Program-made: the position numbers and the translations under genes
Notes under the pieces: model-generated
Told to the model about the DNA's origin: nothing
Databases searched by the model: none
What the model saw: only the letters and a program-made list of their open reading frames with translations
Source of the DNA: Chalara sp. BL73
Taxonomy: Eukaryota > Ascomycota > Leotiomycetes > Helotiales
Assembly: GCA_918026815.1 (NCBI GenBank)
Contig: CAKJVC010000038.1
Span: 156,607 to 220,606, forward strand
Reading direction: 5' to 3'
Length of the DNA: 64,000 nucleotides
Shown: positions 36,362 to 48,504 of the stretch, in pieces
Layout: each line of letters opens with the position of its first letter
How positions within the stretch are numbered: the first letter of the stretch is position 1

Positions 36362-37084
36362 ATGTCACTTGTCTTTCCTGATCCCGCAACCCTCGTCCTC
36401 GCAGTTTCTTTCCTTTTGGCTTCCTACCTCACCTACTGCTGCTGGTCACCACCAAACCCCAACCCTCAAGGTCCCGCTGCCGCCCTCCCTGAGGATAATG
36501 TTGGAATTGGTCCCGGAGCTATTCAAGGTAGACGCTTCATCACTCTCTCCTTTTGGGTCCTGCACGCACTCATCACGGTCTTCTACCCCTCCCCTCCCTC
36601 GCTGCTCTGTCCGAACCCGGGTAATCTGTCAAGCTCCTTGTTCACGTGGTCACCCTACACCACGGCTGTGCTGATGGCCATCACCATAGCGGCACCTATC
36701 AGGTTGCTTGCCTTCAGGCAGCTAGGTGAGAATTTCACGTTCAGACTGGCCAGGCCGACAGCGTTGATAAAGACCGGGTTGTATGCTTACGTGCAGCATC
36801 CGAGCTATCCAACAAATTGGCTGATCCTTGCATCTAATCTTGCCTTGTTGCTGAGGCTTGACGGTGTTTTCGGGTGCGTGTTACCTAGCCGGGCGGTAAG
36901 ATGGGGGATGGAAAGTGGAGGATTCAGGGTGTGGCCTGCGTTGCTGGTATGGTTGGCAGTTTCAGGGCTCTATGTAGTTTGGGTTAGGGTCAAAGACGAG
37001 GAGGCAATGTTGAAGAAGGAGTTTGGGAGAGAGTGGGAGGAGTACCATCGGAGGACGATGAGGTTTATCCCAGGGGTATTTTAA
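36362..37084 (+). CDS. Isoprenylcysteine carboxyl methyltransferase-like membrane protein
   Basis: A single-exon 240-aa protein with several hydrophobic spans. The C-terminal half carries the ICMT/phospholipid-methyltransferase pattern: LARPTALIKTGLYAYVQHPS with the conserved G-Y-x-R/Q-HP-S-Y core that binds S-adenosylmethionine, and RVKDEEAMLKKEFGREWEEY followed by HRRTMRFIPGVF at the C-terminus. True STE14 methylates prenylated cysteine at the ER. This protein belongs to the wider fungal ICMT-like group, so its substrate is uncertain. The ATG at 36362 directly starts a hydrophobic segment. It is intact. Confidence 0.8.
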   Translation: MSLVFPDPATLVLAVSFLLASYLTYCCWSPPNPNPQGPAAALPEDNVGIGPGAIQGRRFITLSFWVLHALITVFYPSPPSLLCPNPGNLSSSLFTWSPYTTAVLMAITIAAPIRLLAFRQLGENFTFRLARPTALIKTGLYAYVQHPSYPTNWLILASNLALLLRLDGVFGCVLPSRAVRWGMESGGFRVWPALLVWLAVSGLYVVWVRVKDEEAMLKKEFGREWEEYHRRTMRFIPGVF

Positions 37085-37690
37085 TGAGACAAGGAAACAA
37101 CCAAACCCAAGGTAAGATTAGAGCAGTAGTGGTGAAATATGCTGTGCAGTGGAAAGCGAGTATTATGATATCTATAGTTCTTAAACTTAGATACAATATT
37201 GTATGAAGCCTTAGCCACGAAGATATTGTAAGTATGAACAAAATGTGGGGTGTGGGTGAAGTTGAATTTAACAACATATCCACGGCAAATTTTAAGTAAG
37301 TTCTTTCAGAAGTTCTCTTGGAGAGACTGCTTAAATGCTGCTAAGAATATAAATGGTTGAATACAACATTAAATAGCTTATAATAATAGCATTATCATTT
37401 TCGTTAAGATATTGTGGTTCATGTGGAGTTTTGAGCTATACTATGGGACCTTCACTACACCAAGATGTCAATTAAGAGCAGGAACTGGGGGCATAAACCT
37501 GAACAGTGCCAACAGTTAGGCGAACACATTGCACTAACTAATATGGGTAACTCAGCAGCTAGTAGTAAAGCATGAATGAAACAACTGTTTAACACTTTGC
37601 ACTGCCCGAAATTTTGAGAAATTGCTTTCTCCCGAGATAGGATTTTGGTCCAACATTACAGTCTGTACTCCAATTCACACCTCGACCAGT
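37085..37690. other. Intergenic region, convergent 3' ends
   Basis: It lies between the ends of the ICMT-like gene (+) and the P450 gene (-). A/T-rich, no coding signal. Confidence 0.4.
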
Positions 37691-39585
37691 CTAGTCTGCT
37701 CTCTCACGGATGTAAACTGTGGTGTTTGGAGCAACAATTGCGCCGGTGCGGAAAGGAATCGCAGCAGGACGAGTAAATCCTTGGGTTGTTGTGTTTTCTC
37801 CGTTCGGCCCCAAGGCGAAATCATATCTCTTAAGCAGTTCTACTACTGCGATCTTGATTTTGTCGTTGGCAAAGAAGCGGCCGGGACAAGCTTGAGGACC
37901 TTGAATTCCGATTAGCAGTGCATCAAAGGGGCACGCATATCAGACAGAAGACAGCGGAGACCCACCGGCGCCGAAGACAGGACTATCAGCTGATATGGTG
38001 ACAAACTGATGCCTGATCTCCTCTCCTGGGATCTTCCTAAGGTTGAAGTAACGCCAAGGAGCGAACTCGTTAAATGAAGGTTGATCTTTGTCGCTGTATA
38101 ATTTACTAACACTAACAGTTGAGCCAGGTGCATGAGGATGGGGAAATCCGAACAGTGTGCCATGTGGAAGGACATGCCCAGTTGAGAGCTTAAGACCTTT
38201 TTTTGCTGTGACTTTCCGATTTATGTTGACTATCGAAAAAACAGATTAGTGATGTTGCAAGGAGCCGAGAACCAACTTACCGAACAATGGGGGATTCATT
38301 CTTTGAGATTCCTTGATAAAGCTATCTAGTTTTCTCAATTTAGGTAAACTGTTTCTGTGTAATTGTCCATCACGCTCTTCACGTAAGACCGCATCAATTT
38401 CTTGTCTTAGTTCCGGTATATATTGGGAATATGAAGCTAGATCGATCACAATATGCTGAAGTGTTAAACCGGAGCTGTCAATGGCTGCTATGGCAACATT
38501 CATCCTTCATAAGCAGTTAACACCGGACTTACTAGTATCGCATAGACATCCTTACTGCATGATCGCCAGACGCCATGCACTCACTGATGCAGGATCTTTA
38601 AAACGACTCAAAATCCAATTGGCCAAATGAGGATCTCCTTTGGTCGCTTTCACGTGAGGTCCGAGCTTTTTTGATGCAAATCCGCGATATGCTTGGAGTT
38701 TTCGGAATTCAGGAGAGAAAATGCTAACCAAGGGTCGAAAGATGGGGTGCCATGTTTTCAGCGTAACTATGGAGGCTATTAGGTCCTGTGGGAAATGTAT
38801 TGTCGCGTTCAGCCATTCTCCGTCCCTACACAATGGTAACCCTACGAATATTCTTGCCGTCATGCCTCCCTGTTCAGTTGGAATACTGATTAGCCTGGTA
38901 CCGAAGACTAAGTATGAAGATGATACGCACAACCAACTCTATTGCTGTATCACAAACATTTACAGGTGTCCAAGTAGGTGTCGATTTGATGCTGGAAGTG
39001 TTGTTAGTGGTCTTCAAAGACTAAGGGAGCTCTGGGGAAATGCCCAGCACAAGGATATGCGGTCGGCTTACTGGTGATTGAGAATGTACTTGGCCTCCTC
39101 TTGGAGGCCACTCAAAATAGAGACGTTACGACTCAATTCGCCCTTTATAACTTCAATTGCTTGGTGTTCTGTATCCCTTGCTCCTGTATATCTGGCTTCT
39201 GACATATCGTAAATCATTGCCTTGAACGACGCTATGTTCTCAGGCAAGTTCTTTATCTTGTCGACTTCTTTATATGGAAGGACGACCGCGTCTAAGCCGG
39301 CGGTATTGATACGAAAAGGCTCATCTGGATACTAGGCAGTGTTAATTCAGTATTGCTTAGATATAGCTTTAATGATAATAGTGAGGGAAACGAATATACC
39401 AGGTTCATTGCTTTGATAAGTTCTTCGCTGAGAACTTTGCCTTCTCCAATATTTACGAGAGGCAACGGGAGTCCAAATAAATTGGATGATATGGACCGCC
39501 TGTTTCGAACGAATTGCCCTAAATACATTGCAATGACAAGGGCCGCAAAAGTGAGGGCAATTGGTGGTAGACTAGCATCAGACAT
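37691..39585 (-). CDS. Cytochrome P450 monooxygenase
   Basis: A fungal membrane-bound P450, 505 aa, from seven exons: 39585-39400, 39331-39072, 38991-38927, 38865-38556, 38504-38281, 38229-37966 and 37899-37691. All joins keep frame. An N-terminal membrane anchor (IALTFAALVIAMYLGQFVR) is followed by FRINTAGLDAVVLPYKEVDK and ARIFVGLPLCRDGEWLNATI. The I-helix region is AAIDSSGLTLQHIVIDLAS, ExxR is at 339-342 (ESQR), then FNEFAPWRYFNLR, and the heme loop FGAGPQACPGRFFA has the ligand Cys at about 441. It resembles P450s of secondary metabolism (such as those oxidising terpenoids or alkaloids), but the substrate cannot be assigned. It looks functional, unlike the FAD oxidase 5 kb away. Confidence 0.93.
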
Positions 39586-40506
39586 TTTGAGATTTGAGCC
39601 TGGGCTCATCGTGGATAATTTTCAAAAAATTACAACTTCCCAATGCATTCTTAAGTTCTGCAATGAGATTATACCCCAAATAAGTTTCCGAGTTAAACCG
39701 TAACAAAGAAACGCAAATTGAAGGAAAGATGTTGGTATTGTTGACTTACTATTGTTCTTCTGCCACTGCGTTCTTTGTCGCACGCAGATGTTAAGAGAGA
39801 TTAGCGGCAAGAATTATTCATCCTTCCGATGCCTCATAGTTCAGATACGGTCCGGCTGTCTATTAAATCCTGCAGAACTTTAAGCTATATCTATATTTCT
39901 GCCACCCTTGACCAGGTGATAAAAAGAGCAGGATGGCGGCCATCGGGCCGTTTCTTCTGATGACGGGAAGATCTTTGTCTCGCCACCCCAACTGAATCGT
40001 GCGCTATAAAGAGCAACCGATTTTTAAAGATAAATGATGAAGGAAGTAGAATCTAGGATAAGGAATGCCATTTTTCTGCTGGCCCAAATTTTCCAAGCAG
40101 AAAATAGTAACGATCCTAATCGCTAACTTACTCAAAGTAAAAATTATGTAGGAACCCTAACTGACGAATAAGTTGGTGAGCAAAACACCTAAAAGCTGAA
40201 TGAAATTATATATCCATTAAACGATATAATGTAACATTACTTGTACAAAACCATAAATCTCCAATCAACAACATCGCTGTAATGACTGCATTCCTCGAAA
40301 TGAGGTCAGTGGTATATGCAAACGCCGTTCAACGCCTTCAAGAACACGGACGGTTCCTCAAGCACACAAAAGAAGAGTCGCGGATCCAGTAGCCAGGCTA
40401 TCCTCCATCCATCCGAAATTAACGCCGAAACTATCCATGGAATTGTACGATGAAGCGAAACTAATCACTATCAACGAGAATCTTTGGATCGGATCATCTG
40501 GGTTTT
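39586..40506. other. Intergenic region
   Basis: P450 promoter side and the 3' side of the next minus-strand gene. No gene seen. Confidence 0.4.
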
Positions 40507-41943
40507 CTAGATTGCCCACTTCTTACTCCCAGACCCTGTATGTGAGGGTTTACTAGGCGTGTAATCCTCTTCCATCTCGATCTCGACCTTGCTACCTAAA
40601 GCTTCTTTCCCTTGACGGATCATATCTTTTAATTGTTTATCCATCCTCCGCATTGTGATTTCGGCTTCCATGTCTTCTCGTTTCTTGGCTGCTGCCCATT
40701 TCTGCGCTTCCTTTGCCGCTGCTTTTGCTGCTGGGCTCTCAACACGTGGCTCTCCAATCACAGATACCCTAGAACTGCCATTCCTCCCGGGACTCGCCGT
40801 TGCGCGAGGTATCCTGCTGCTTTGTGGTGATCGAGGTGAGGCAAATGATGCTGGATGTGAGGATTGAAGTACTGGCGAGCCGGCATGAGATATACGATTG
40901 AGTACGGCACGTCTTTGAGGCGCATTGGATAGAGCTGGTCCAGCCCGTGAGGCCGGGCGAGCTCTGCGCGAGGCAGAAGAAGCTGTTGGCATGCTATATC
41001 TGGCTGGACTTGCAGCAGCTCTAACTTGTGGTTTTGATGGCGTGGTTATCTGTTTTTCCGCAGCAGGCGGAACAACAACCCAATTCCTGGTTAATTCATC
41101 ATTATTCTCTCCAATTTGTCTTCTCTTTCCCGCCCGTGGAGGAGTAGCTTCAGGTGTGGCATGATCCCAATAATCGGGGATAAATTCCTCCTCTGGAAAC
41201 TGCCCTGGAAGAGGTGTAGACTCACGCTCAATTCCCAAATTTGCTGTAGTCCTATCGTCAGTCCATGCCTCGCTCTCGTCCAGCTTGAAATGGCATTCCT
41301 CATTCTTGACAGCGTACCCCTTCCCACCACCAGCAGTGAAGCCTCTGAATGCGCCTTTCTTGCAGAACTCCCAAACCTTCCCCACAACTTCGCCCACTAC
41401 CTCAAAAGCGGTTCTGCTCCATCCTTCTGCCGGGGTGAACTGTGAACTTGTACTACGTCTTGGCCTCCCATTCGATTCCCTATCCAGCTCCAGCGGCAGG
41501 GGTAGGAAGCTCTGGTAACCACCTGTATCTTCTCCAAGCAGCCCAGCATCGCGCCTATATCTAACATCACCAAATTCACTCACACTATCATGTATTTGGG
41601 CTGCCTGCAATGTCGGTGTATCCATCCCGCCTTTGATTGCATATCTTGTGTTGACAAACGGCAATGGGGAACCAGGGTCATCGCCTCGACGAGGTTCTGG
41701 AGTCTGCCTGCCATCATTATAATCGAGTCTAGACCGCTTGCGACCAGCGTTGGAGATGTTCGTGTACTCAGTCGACATTGCGCTGGTGGCCGAACGCGTT
41801 AAGACGAGGGAGGATGATGCGCTGACTGAAGGTGTGCGGGGTGGTTGAAAAATATTGGATTTCGCAGTAGTAAATCGTGGTTCAGGGCCTGTAGAAACGC
41901 ATGAGTTGAATGCACCTGGCATGAAATGAGGCGGAGTGTGCAT
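40507..41943 (-). CDS. Disordered fungal protein of unknown function, 478 aa
   Basis: A long uninterrupted frame starting at ATG 41943 (MHTPPHFMPGAF); further upstream the frame opens only with TTG. The protein is rich in Ser, Pro, Arg and Ala. It has a basic patch (RKRSRLDYNDGRQ), an ordered aromatic segment near residues 170-205 (RTAFEVVGEVVGKVWEFCKK), SP/TP-rich low complexity, and a C-terminal coiled coil (KRREDMEAEITMRR-like). The possible nuclear localisation is inferred from the basic patches. It appears to be a conserved type in filamentous ascomycetes, but I do not know its function. Confidence 0.75.
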   Translation of the reverse strand: MHTPPHFMPGAFNSCVSTGPEPRFTTAKSNIFQPPRTPSVSASSSLVLTRSATSAMSTEYTNISNAGRKRSRLDYNDGRQTPEPRRGDDPGSPLPFVNTRYAIKGGMDTPTLQAAQIHDSVSEFGDVRYRRDAGLLGEDTGGYQSFLPLPLELDRESNGRPRRSTSSQFTPAEGWSRTAFEVVGEVVGKVWEFCKKGAFRGFTAGGGKGYAVKNEECHFKLDESEAWTDDRTTANLGIERESTPLPGQFPEEEFIPDYWDHATPEATPPRAGKRRQIGENNDELTRNWVVVPPAAEKQITTPSKPQVRAAASPARYSMPTASSASRRARPASRAGPALSNAPQRRAVLNRISHAGSPVLQSSHPASFASPRSPQSSRIPRATASPGRNGSSRVSVIGEPRVESPAAKAAAKEAQKWAAAKKREDMEAEITMRRMDKQLKDMIRQGKEALGSKVEIEMEEDYTPSKPSHTGSGSKKWAI

Positions 41944-42758
41944 TTTGCGTTCGAACGTGGTGGAATTTATTAAAGCATTTCGAGCGGTCAATAGAGCTGG
42001 ACTTGGTTAGATAGCCTCCAGGCGAGAAGTAAGGCTGCCACAATAGAACTATCGATTTCGTCGAGCGATAGCGATGTTTTAAATCCTTTGAACGGATCTG
42101 GAAGAATATGCTGGGAAGATATTTATCATAGACCACGTTCAACAGCTCTATAAAACGTTGAGTGAGGTTATCGCAAATTGGTTAAGGCATCTCGAAGCTC
42201 CTAAGCTTTGGTTGCTGCGGAAACTATCGGTATCGGGAAGCACCCCACTTTGGTGGGCACTTTCTTTGATTTTGAGATTATGTAGTATACAGCAGTAAAC
42301 ACATTCCCCTGCTTGAGAGTGGCTTGCTTTACAATAACCATGAAAATTTTTGGATGAAAGAAATTACACAATTCGCCATAAAATCTTTTGGGGGATGGAG
42401 GACGCATTTTTGATCACCAATACCAAGTCCCGATGAAAAAGAAACACTTAGCCACAGCCACCGGATTCGCATTGCATGTCTATCGTTTACCTGTCTCTGA
42501 AGAACTCATTTCTATGCCAAACGCCTAAAAACTGTCGTCGTCCTCACCGGTACCGCCAAATAATTATGACTCATGAAAATTATCAGGTCGTAAGAAATCG
42601 GAACCGACACTGCTTAACTGTATCCATCGCAAGCTTTTCATTACCTGAATGAATGATAGTCAGGGGACAATTCATTCTTAGTAAGAGAGTACTTACCTTG
42701 AATCAAGGATTCTCAAGGGCCATTGCATGACAAAGGGCCTACTAATCACAAAGGCAAT
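41944..42758. other. Intergenic region
   Basis: Promoter side of the disordered-protein gene and the 3' side of the HD-domain gene. No coding signal beyond short frames. Confidence 0.4.
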
Positions 42759-43583
42759 TCAAGCATGGTCAGAATCATCTTGAGACCCATTTCCATAGTA
42801 CTCTAAATGACCCTTTGATGGTGCATCGGCAGGTTGATATGAATGGTGTTCTTTGTCACCCCAGAAGTCCTCGCGCTCCTTCATGATCTCAGCACTCCAT
42901 TTTTTCATTTCCGGCAACTTAACCTTCGATGATACCCATGAGAACTCTCCTAAGTCGAGTTCACGATTGTGGGCACGTTCATATTCGGTCATCTGTAGAA
43001 GCAGCTCAATCTTGTCGATATCATGTACGTAATGCGCTTCAAGAGTCTTATCGTCTTCATATTCCTGCCACACTTCCATGATATCCTGACCGATCCGTCC
43101 ACCAGAGACATTTCCAAGCAGCCCGCTGGTGAAGTATTGCATTGTGGTAGTTTCCCGACGCGACTTCTCGGTTTTATCAACGCCATCTACCGGAGTGATA
43201 TCACCGACCAGGGCCTCCGCCATATCGTGTATGAGGGCCATTTTCGAGCAGCGAGCAATATTGAGGCGAGATTCCAGACTACTTGGAGGAAACATGCTAA
43301 TCATACCCATGCGATACATGTGGTCCGAGATTGACTCACCACTGCACCTTGATTAGCTAGTTGTATGAAGAACGTGATGGGAGGTCTAGACTCACTCCAA
43401 GATTCCAAATCGTCGCCAGCCTTCGCGCTTCGTAGTCTTCAACCGGTGAAGTATATGAAAAAACGGGATTGGAGATTCAGAGTTCAGCTCTGGAGCGCCA
43501 CCAAGGAGTTTAGCAGCTTCAACCCGAACATCCCACTGTGTTCCAGTTTGTGTTCCGGCGGAAGGTGACGGGCTGGTCGACAT
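42759..43583 (-). CDS. HD-domain 5'-nucleotidase (YGK1/HDDC2-like)
   Basis: HD-domain phosphohydrolase of the 5'-deoxynucleotidase group that dephosphorylates deoxynucleoside monophosphates with a divalent metal. Exons 43583-43396 and 43341-42759 join over a 54-bp intron to 256 aa. The metal ligands are visible: His70 in ESISDHMYRM, the His101-Asp102 pair in MALIHDMAEALVGD, and Asp172 in VHDIDKIELLLQMTEYE. The first exon gives FFHILHRLKTTKREGW, the usual helix before the domain. The tail after about 215 is hydrophilic. Intact. Confidence 0.9.
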
Positions 43584-44866
43584 GATATATGATATACGTG
43601 GCTCGCAGACCCTCAGAGATTACTAGCGGGCTAATGCTGAGGGCTGTGTTTGCGGGTGCTTAGTATGTAGTGGAAGATACAAAGCTGTTTGTTTTAAGGT
43701 CAACAACGGTTTATTGATATTGTGAAGAGAGTTTCGGAGACGGTGAAACCTTCCAGCGGTGCTTTTGACACAAGTGGGTCTTGGTCTTGGCAAGGAAGCA
43801 CAAATGAAACTACGGACAGCTTACAAGGCCATACAGTTCTTCCGAGGTGGCCTACTTTGCTCAGAGATTCTAGCGAATACGTCTTAGGGATTGGAGTGAT
43901 CCCTTGTCCTATAGGCTGGTAATTGTGAGTAGGCAATCCAAAAGCTGACCATTGTATGGGACTTTATATTCTGGATGTCAAAACTCTGACAATTTGATTT
44001 TGATGTTTGATAGAACATAATTTAGTTTTGCAATGCTCAATTCATCATGATACTAGTTGTGGTCTATGAGTCTTATTCAAGGGTGCAGAAGTCGATTACC
44101 TTTATTAATTGGCGAGCCCTCCCATGGGTTCGCAGCGTTTGGCGGGTCTCCTGCTAGCGTACACTCTTACTCATCGCTGTCATCATTTAGTTCGAGATAG
44201 ATGTAAGGCTGTAGAATAAGGTTGTTTTGGCATCGATCTTAAACTCTTCTAATGTTTAGATATTGCCGTAAGAGGGACAATAGACAGGAAGCGAGGTGAG
44301 AGTGGAGTAGAAGTGGATACCAGTGCCAAGTTTGATGAGCTTCCTTATCGCTGGGGGTGTGCATGAAACGTCATCTTGATAGAAAGTGGGCACAGAGCCT
44401 CAAATACTTTGGAGTAATCTATCCATTCAAAGATCACAGCTCTTGATAGGACGTTTGAATTTGCATTCATTCTTTGTATCTCAAACTATCCTAAGAACCG
44501 AACTCAGCGAGAATCTCTTTGACTTTCTCTACCGTCGTGGCGTGGACACAACTTACGTTCCATTTAATCCCTACTTCAACATTGCTTGATCCACTGGTGT
44601 GTTTGTCCTTGCTCTACCGTATGATCTCAGTTAGCTGATGGCATGATAGCCTAATCTTTCTTGAGTCGTGTATCTGGTCCGGAACAAATCATCCAACTTA
44701 TCTATTGTACTTCGCTACGAGAAGTGAAGGAATCCGAATCTCCCCGATCAACAAGAGAGAACGTCCAGCTATATAAGTAGCGTAAGGAGCAGCAGTCTCC
44801 CGGCTCTCTTCATTAGCATTCTATTTTTATTGTTTTCTTTCTCAATTGTTTTTCACAGTCGACAAA
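43584..44866. other. Intergenic region
   Basis: Only short frames on both strands; no motif. The final part (44780-44866) has a pyrimidine-rich leader before ATG 44867. Confidence 0.4.
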
Positions 44867-46061
44867 ATGGTGGCTCCAACTACCGGGATTGAATCCCTCC
44901 CTAACGAGGTATACCGAACTTTGAATCCCTTCCGCAGCATGCTAACTTCTCGAGATACTCATCACTATCCTCTCTTCCTTTCCTACTACAGCTCTCTTAC
45001 CAATAACCACCACGTCACCTCGCTTCTATGCCGCCATTGCCCTGATCCTAGAGTCCCGAATTGCCAAAACTGCATCACTCGCTGAGCACACCTTAATCCT
45101 CGAGGTCTTCCACCCTTCTGCAAAGTTGTCCACTCCATATTTTCTGTGCAAGAATCTTGGTGCAGGCTCCGTGAAGGAAGTCAAAGAAGTGGAAACCTTG
45201 TTCGATGCCGGAAGCACCGGAAAGATTGGCAGATTGGCAGACATATACGCGCATTTCGAGCCGCAGCAGCCTAACGATGATAATAGGAGGGCTAGAAGAC
45301 ACCCTGCCGGTGGCGTAATCCCAGGTAGTTCCAACATTACCACAGACAGGCAGACAGAATTCGTCTCTCAAGATATCCATCTAGAGTCCCACGAGCTTTT
45401 CTCGCAATTATGCATTATCACCAACTGTGTAAAAGTAGGACCTAGGAGAGGACTTTTCACAAGCTTGATTAATGTTGGAGATGGGACCATAAGGATCTGG
45501 AGAGAATTTCTGGCTAGCCAATTGAATCTGCAATCCAATAGCAAAGACCAGGATGATTCGGCTTACAAGAGAGGACTCCTCTGGGCTGATACTCATGAGC
45601 ATATTGGATTAAGAGTGGCAGTCCATGAAGATGACGCCATTATGCCGGTCTTGGTGGATCTGAGCCGTGATGAGGATACTCCACCAGTTTCATACATATT
45701 ACAGTATAAAGGTATGCTCTCTTCCAGAACACATTGTCTTCATTCACTAATCCTGATAGAATTGGTAATAAGAGCCACAGAGCTTCTGTTGATGATCGAA
45801 CAATCGATTGATCAGGAAGTTAACCATTCAGGTAAAGCAATCGTTATCGGATCGTGGGATCAATGAACGTGCAGAAGTGGCAATTATGAAACGGGCTACA
45901 TGATCATGCCATTTGAACTATATTTACTAAGCTCCTCATTCTTTCCAGGCATGTATTGCGGCTTAGATGGCCAATACTTTATGAACTTTTGCAGATGTCC
46001 AGTAATTACTCCCACATCCAAATGGCCTCAGGCAAATCGCCACGAGATAATCACGACGTAG
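44867..46061 (+). CDS. Hypothetical four-exon protein, 294 aa
   Basis: Best model: 44867-44908, 45054-45711, 45760-45831 and 45949-46061, all in frame. The middle exon has clear coding character (AEHTLILEVFHPSAKLSTPY; RIWREFLASQLNLQSNSKDQ). The last two exons give ATELLLMIEQSIDQEVNHSG and MYCGLDGQYFMNFCRCPVIT. The first exon (GIESLPNE) recalls the first residues of an F-box, but no full F-box can be built. The first intron boundary is the weakest point; the start could be elsewhere. No function is assigned. Confidence 0.45.
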
Positions 46062-47900
46062 AGGAATTTGATATGGGTTTGGCGATCTCGTTGAGTTATC
46101 GCTGGCTGGCTCGTATGGCAAATGAAGGAGATATGATATTGGGGCAACACTATACTTCAAGAAGCACCAGATCTGAAAGGCGGCAATATACGCACAACTA
46201 TTGGCTAAGCACCCGACTCAATAATATATCCGTTCCAAGTGGTCCTTGTGACTTGAAATCGACCTGCCAAAATGTTATATTATGCAAACTATTTCATGCC
46301 TACTCAGATCTCACGATACCTCTCTCTGGCGGCTCCTACCTATCAGAGCTCAAACTTCTGTGCAAGCTCTTCTCCTTCACTAACAAAAACGAAAGAGATG
46401 GCAGCGCCATTATTAGGTACGTATGTGAATGCATCGCGAAAACCTTCTACGTATGTTGACACGGTACTTAATACAGATGGTATCTATTCATTGGTAGGCG
46501 CCTGGGTGCTCACGGTCGGTGTATATCAAGCTGGCTGTTGGGTGGGTGCTAGATACCTTGTATATCTCTCTCCACAAACTGGAGAGCAGCGCTCCCCATT
46601 TTCAAAGAGCTCAAAGTATTCAACTTTTGTGTAACGGCAATATCATAGATTTGTGTGCAGGATCTTAGACGTACAGCGAGTCATCAATACGGCATCAACG
46701 CCGATCACAAAATAAAGGAGTGTCTCATGCCCATTGGTTTGAATCCATCGCTAGGTGAGGCATATTTACTTGATTTTATCACTCAACAGATCGGAAAGCA
46801 GATTTATTGATTCATGATGAAGCTAATCGATGAGATCGACGGCAACCAGCCGTTGATATGGTTGGCTCTCAGAAGCTTGGTTGGGATGGCGCAGGACTTT
46901 TGATATTGAGGCCAGTGTCGCAGACATCCTTGAACGGAAATTAGTGGGTGTGATCATGGAAGGACTGGAGAGGCTGCAGGCCGGTGATGAGAGAGTAGAG
47001 GGTTAGTCGAGAGCATGTGCTCACGGTCAAGAAATTTAGGTCCGAAGTATGGCATGCGAGCGAACCGCGCCGCCGAGTCTTCCACTTATTCATTCTCAAA
47101 TTTCACCTCAGTTGCACAGACATTAATACTCGTCAAACCATGTTATATAATCCTCATATCCGGGGACTGCAAATATCATTAGTCTGCAACTGATCCCGGT
47201 GTCAGCTGTTTCCACAGGTCAGTTGGTCGAAATCCGAGCATTCGAAATAATTTCCAGCTCTCCACAAATGTCTACACCTGTAGTTGAGGCTCGGCTGAGG
47301 CTTACCAATGCTCGTACCTATACAGATAACATATGTCTTGACTCTTTCCACGAGCAGATGCCACTCCCTTGCAGGTACGCCCAAAAAGGAAACCCTCCTA
47401 GCCATAGCAACTTTATCTTCTTCGGTCATTTGCCCTCTTGCCTTCTCCTTTTACACCGCGCATAATCTTGGAGCTTATATCAATTCTGATTGTTCGCAAG
47501 GTTCCCGTCGCATTTCAGCATCGTCATCTGGTACCACATTTCGAGACCCCGAGCAAAACTGAGCTGCCTAAAAATTCGGCACCGGACCCCGGCTCGAATT
47601 CAGTAAAATCTGGAGGGAAACTATCATATGCAACTGTTGCAATAGGACCTAAATCTCTAGTATCTTTCATCAAGGGTCAACCTACTCAGCCGCAGGCTTC
47701 CGAGAACTCATCATCTAACCAGACAAAGCACACCGAAAAAGCCGGCGCAGAAGGTTTCATTCGTAGTTGCCACAGTCGAACGAGAGCCTTTAAGCTCTAT
47801 GCCAAATACACTTGCAACCAATGACTTTGAAAGTAATGCTATAGTCCAGCCAAAATTCCATCTCTCATGACTCCGACAACTATTTAATGTCAAGAAAGGA
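46062..47900. other. Region of uncertain coding content
   Basis: A long plus-strand frame (45956-46459) overlaps the previous gene's last exon in another frame, and a frame at 47438-47824 is Ser/Gln/Lys-rich with KLSYATVAIGPKSL. Fragments near 46670-46760 (GINADHKIKECLMPIGLNPS) also look coding. They could belong to one or more spliced genes, perhaps the 5' part of the RRM-like gene below, but no consistent model emerges. Confidence 0.3.
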
Positions 47901-48504
47901 GGAGAAGCATGTGAGGATGGGAGAAGGGTAGTTGCGAGAAACGTACAGAAGTATGCTACGGTTCGAGGTCTTGTTGAATTGCCTGGTGTTGGTTCAGAGG
48001 GGGTGGAGGGGATAGATATGCCGATCGAAGCTAAGGATCAATCGAACCACGCTTATGCCTCCATCGATTTCAAAACTAAGGAAGAGGCTGAAAGAGTTAT
48101 CGAGAGGCTCAATGGTGAGCCAATTCTTGGCTATCTAGTCCTGCTTAAATAGGCCAATAGGTTCACTCCGCCCGACAGGATTTTGGACCGCAACAGGAGT
48201 AACACATACCGCAGCCCACACAAAGGAGAACACCGAGAGACTTCGTGTTAAAAATCTGCCCAATTTTCTTGATAGCTCAACGGCTTACACCAGAATCTGC
48301 GAGTTCATCAGGGACTTTGAGATAGCATCTATCTCTTCACTCAGTTGGCAAAAACATAACCGTGGAATCACCTTTAGTAGGAGAAAAATGTATGTTCACT
48401 GTTTGGTTGAACTTGCAGATCCGGAGGAGAATTGGACAGCAATCACGCTGCCGAATTCGACAGATTTAGATGGCAATTTCATCAGGGTGGATATCGGGCA
48501 CTAG
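47901..48504 (+). CDS. RRM-like protein, 3' part
   Basis: Two exons join across a GTGAGC..GACAG intron (48115-48178). The first (to 48114) reads ARNVQKYATVRGLVELPGVG and, near its end, AYASIDFKTKEEAERVIERL, which is the beta3-alpha2 part of an RNA-recognition motif. The second (48179-48504) reads ENTERLRVKNLPNFLDSS and MYVHCLVELADPEENW, resembling a second RRM-like fold. The 5' end is uncertain; in-frame stops occur just upstream near 47868, so more introns or a pseudogene are possible. Confidence 0.4.

Noticed and set aside
36204..36674. 156-codon plus-strand frame overlapping the ICMT-like gene
   Set aside because: The overlapping frame starting at 36362 carries the recognisable family motifs to its end; this one has none.
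45956..46459. 167-codon plus-strand frame
   Set aside because: It overlaps, in another frame, a spliced exon that reads more convincingly (MYCGLDGQYFMNFC); kept only as uncertain coding content.
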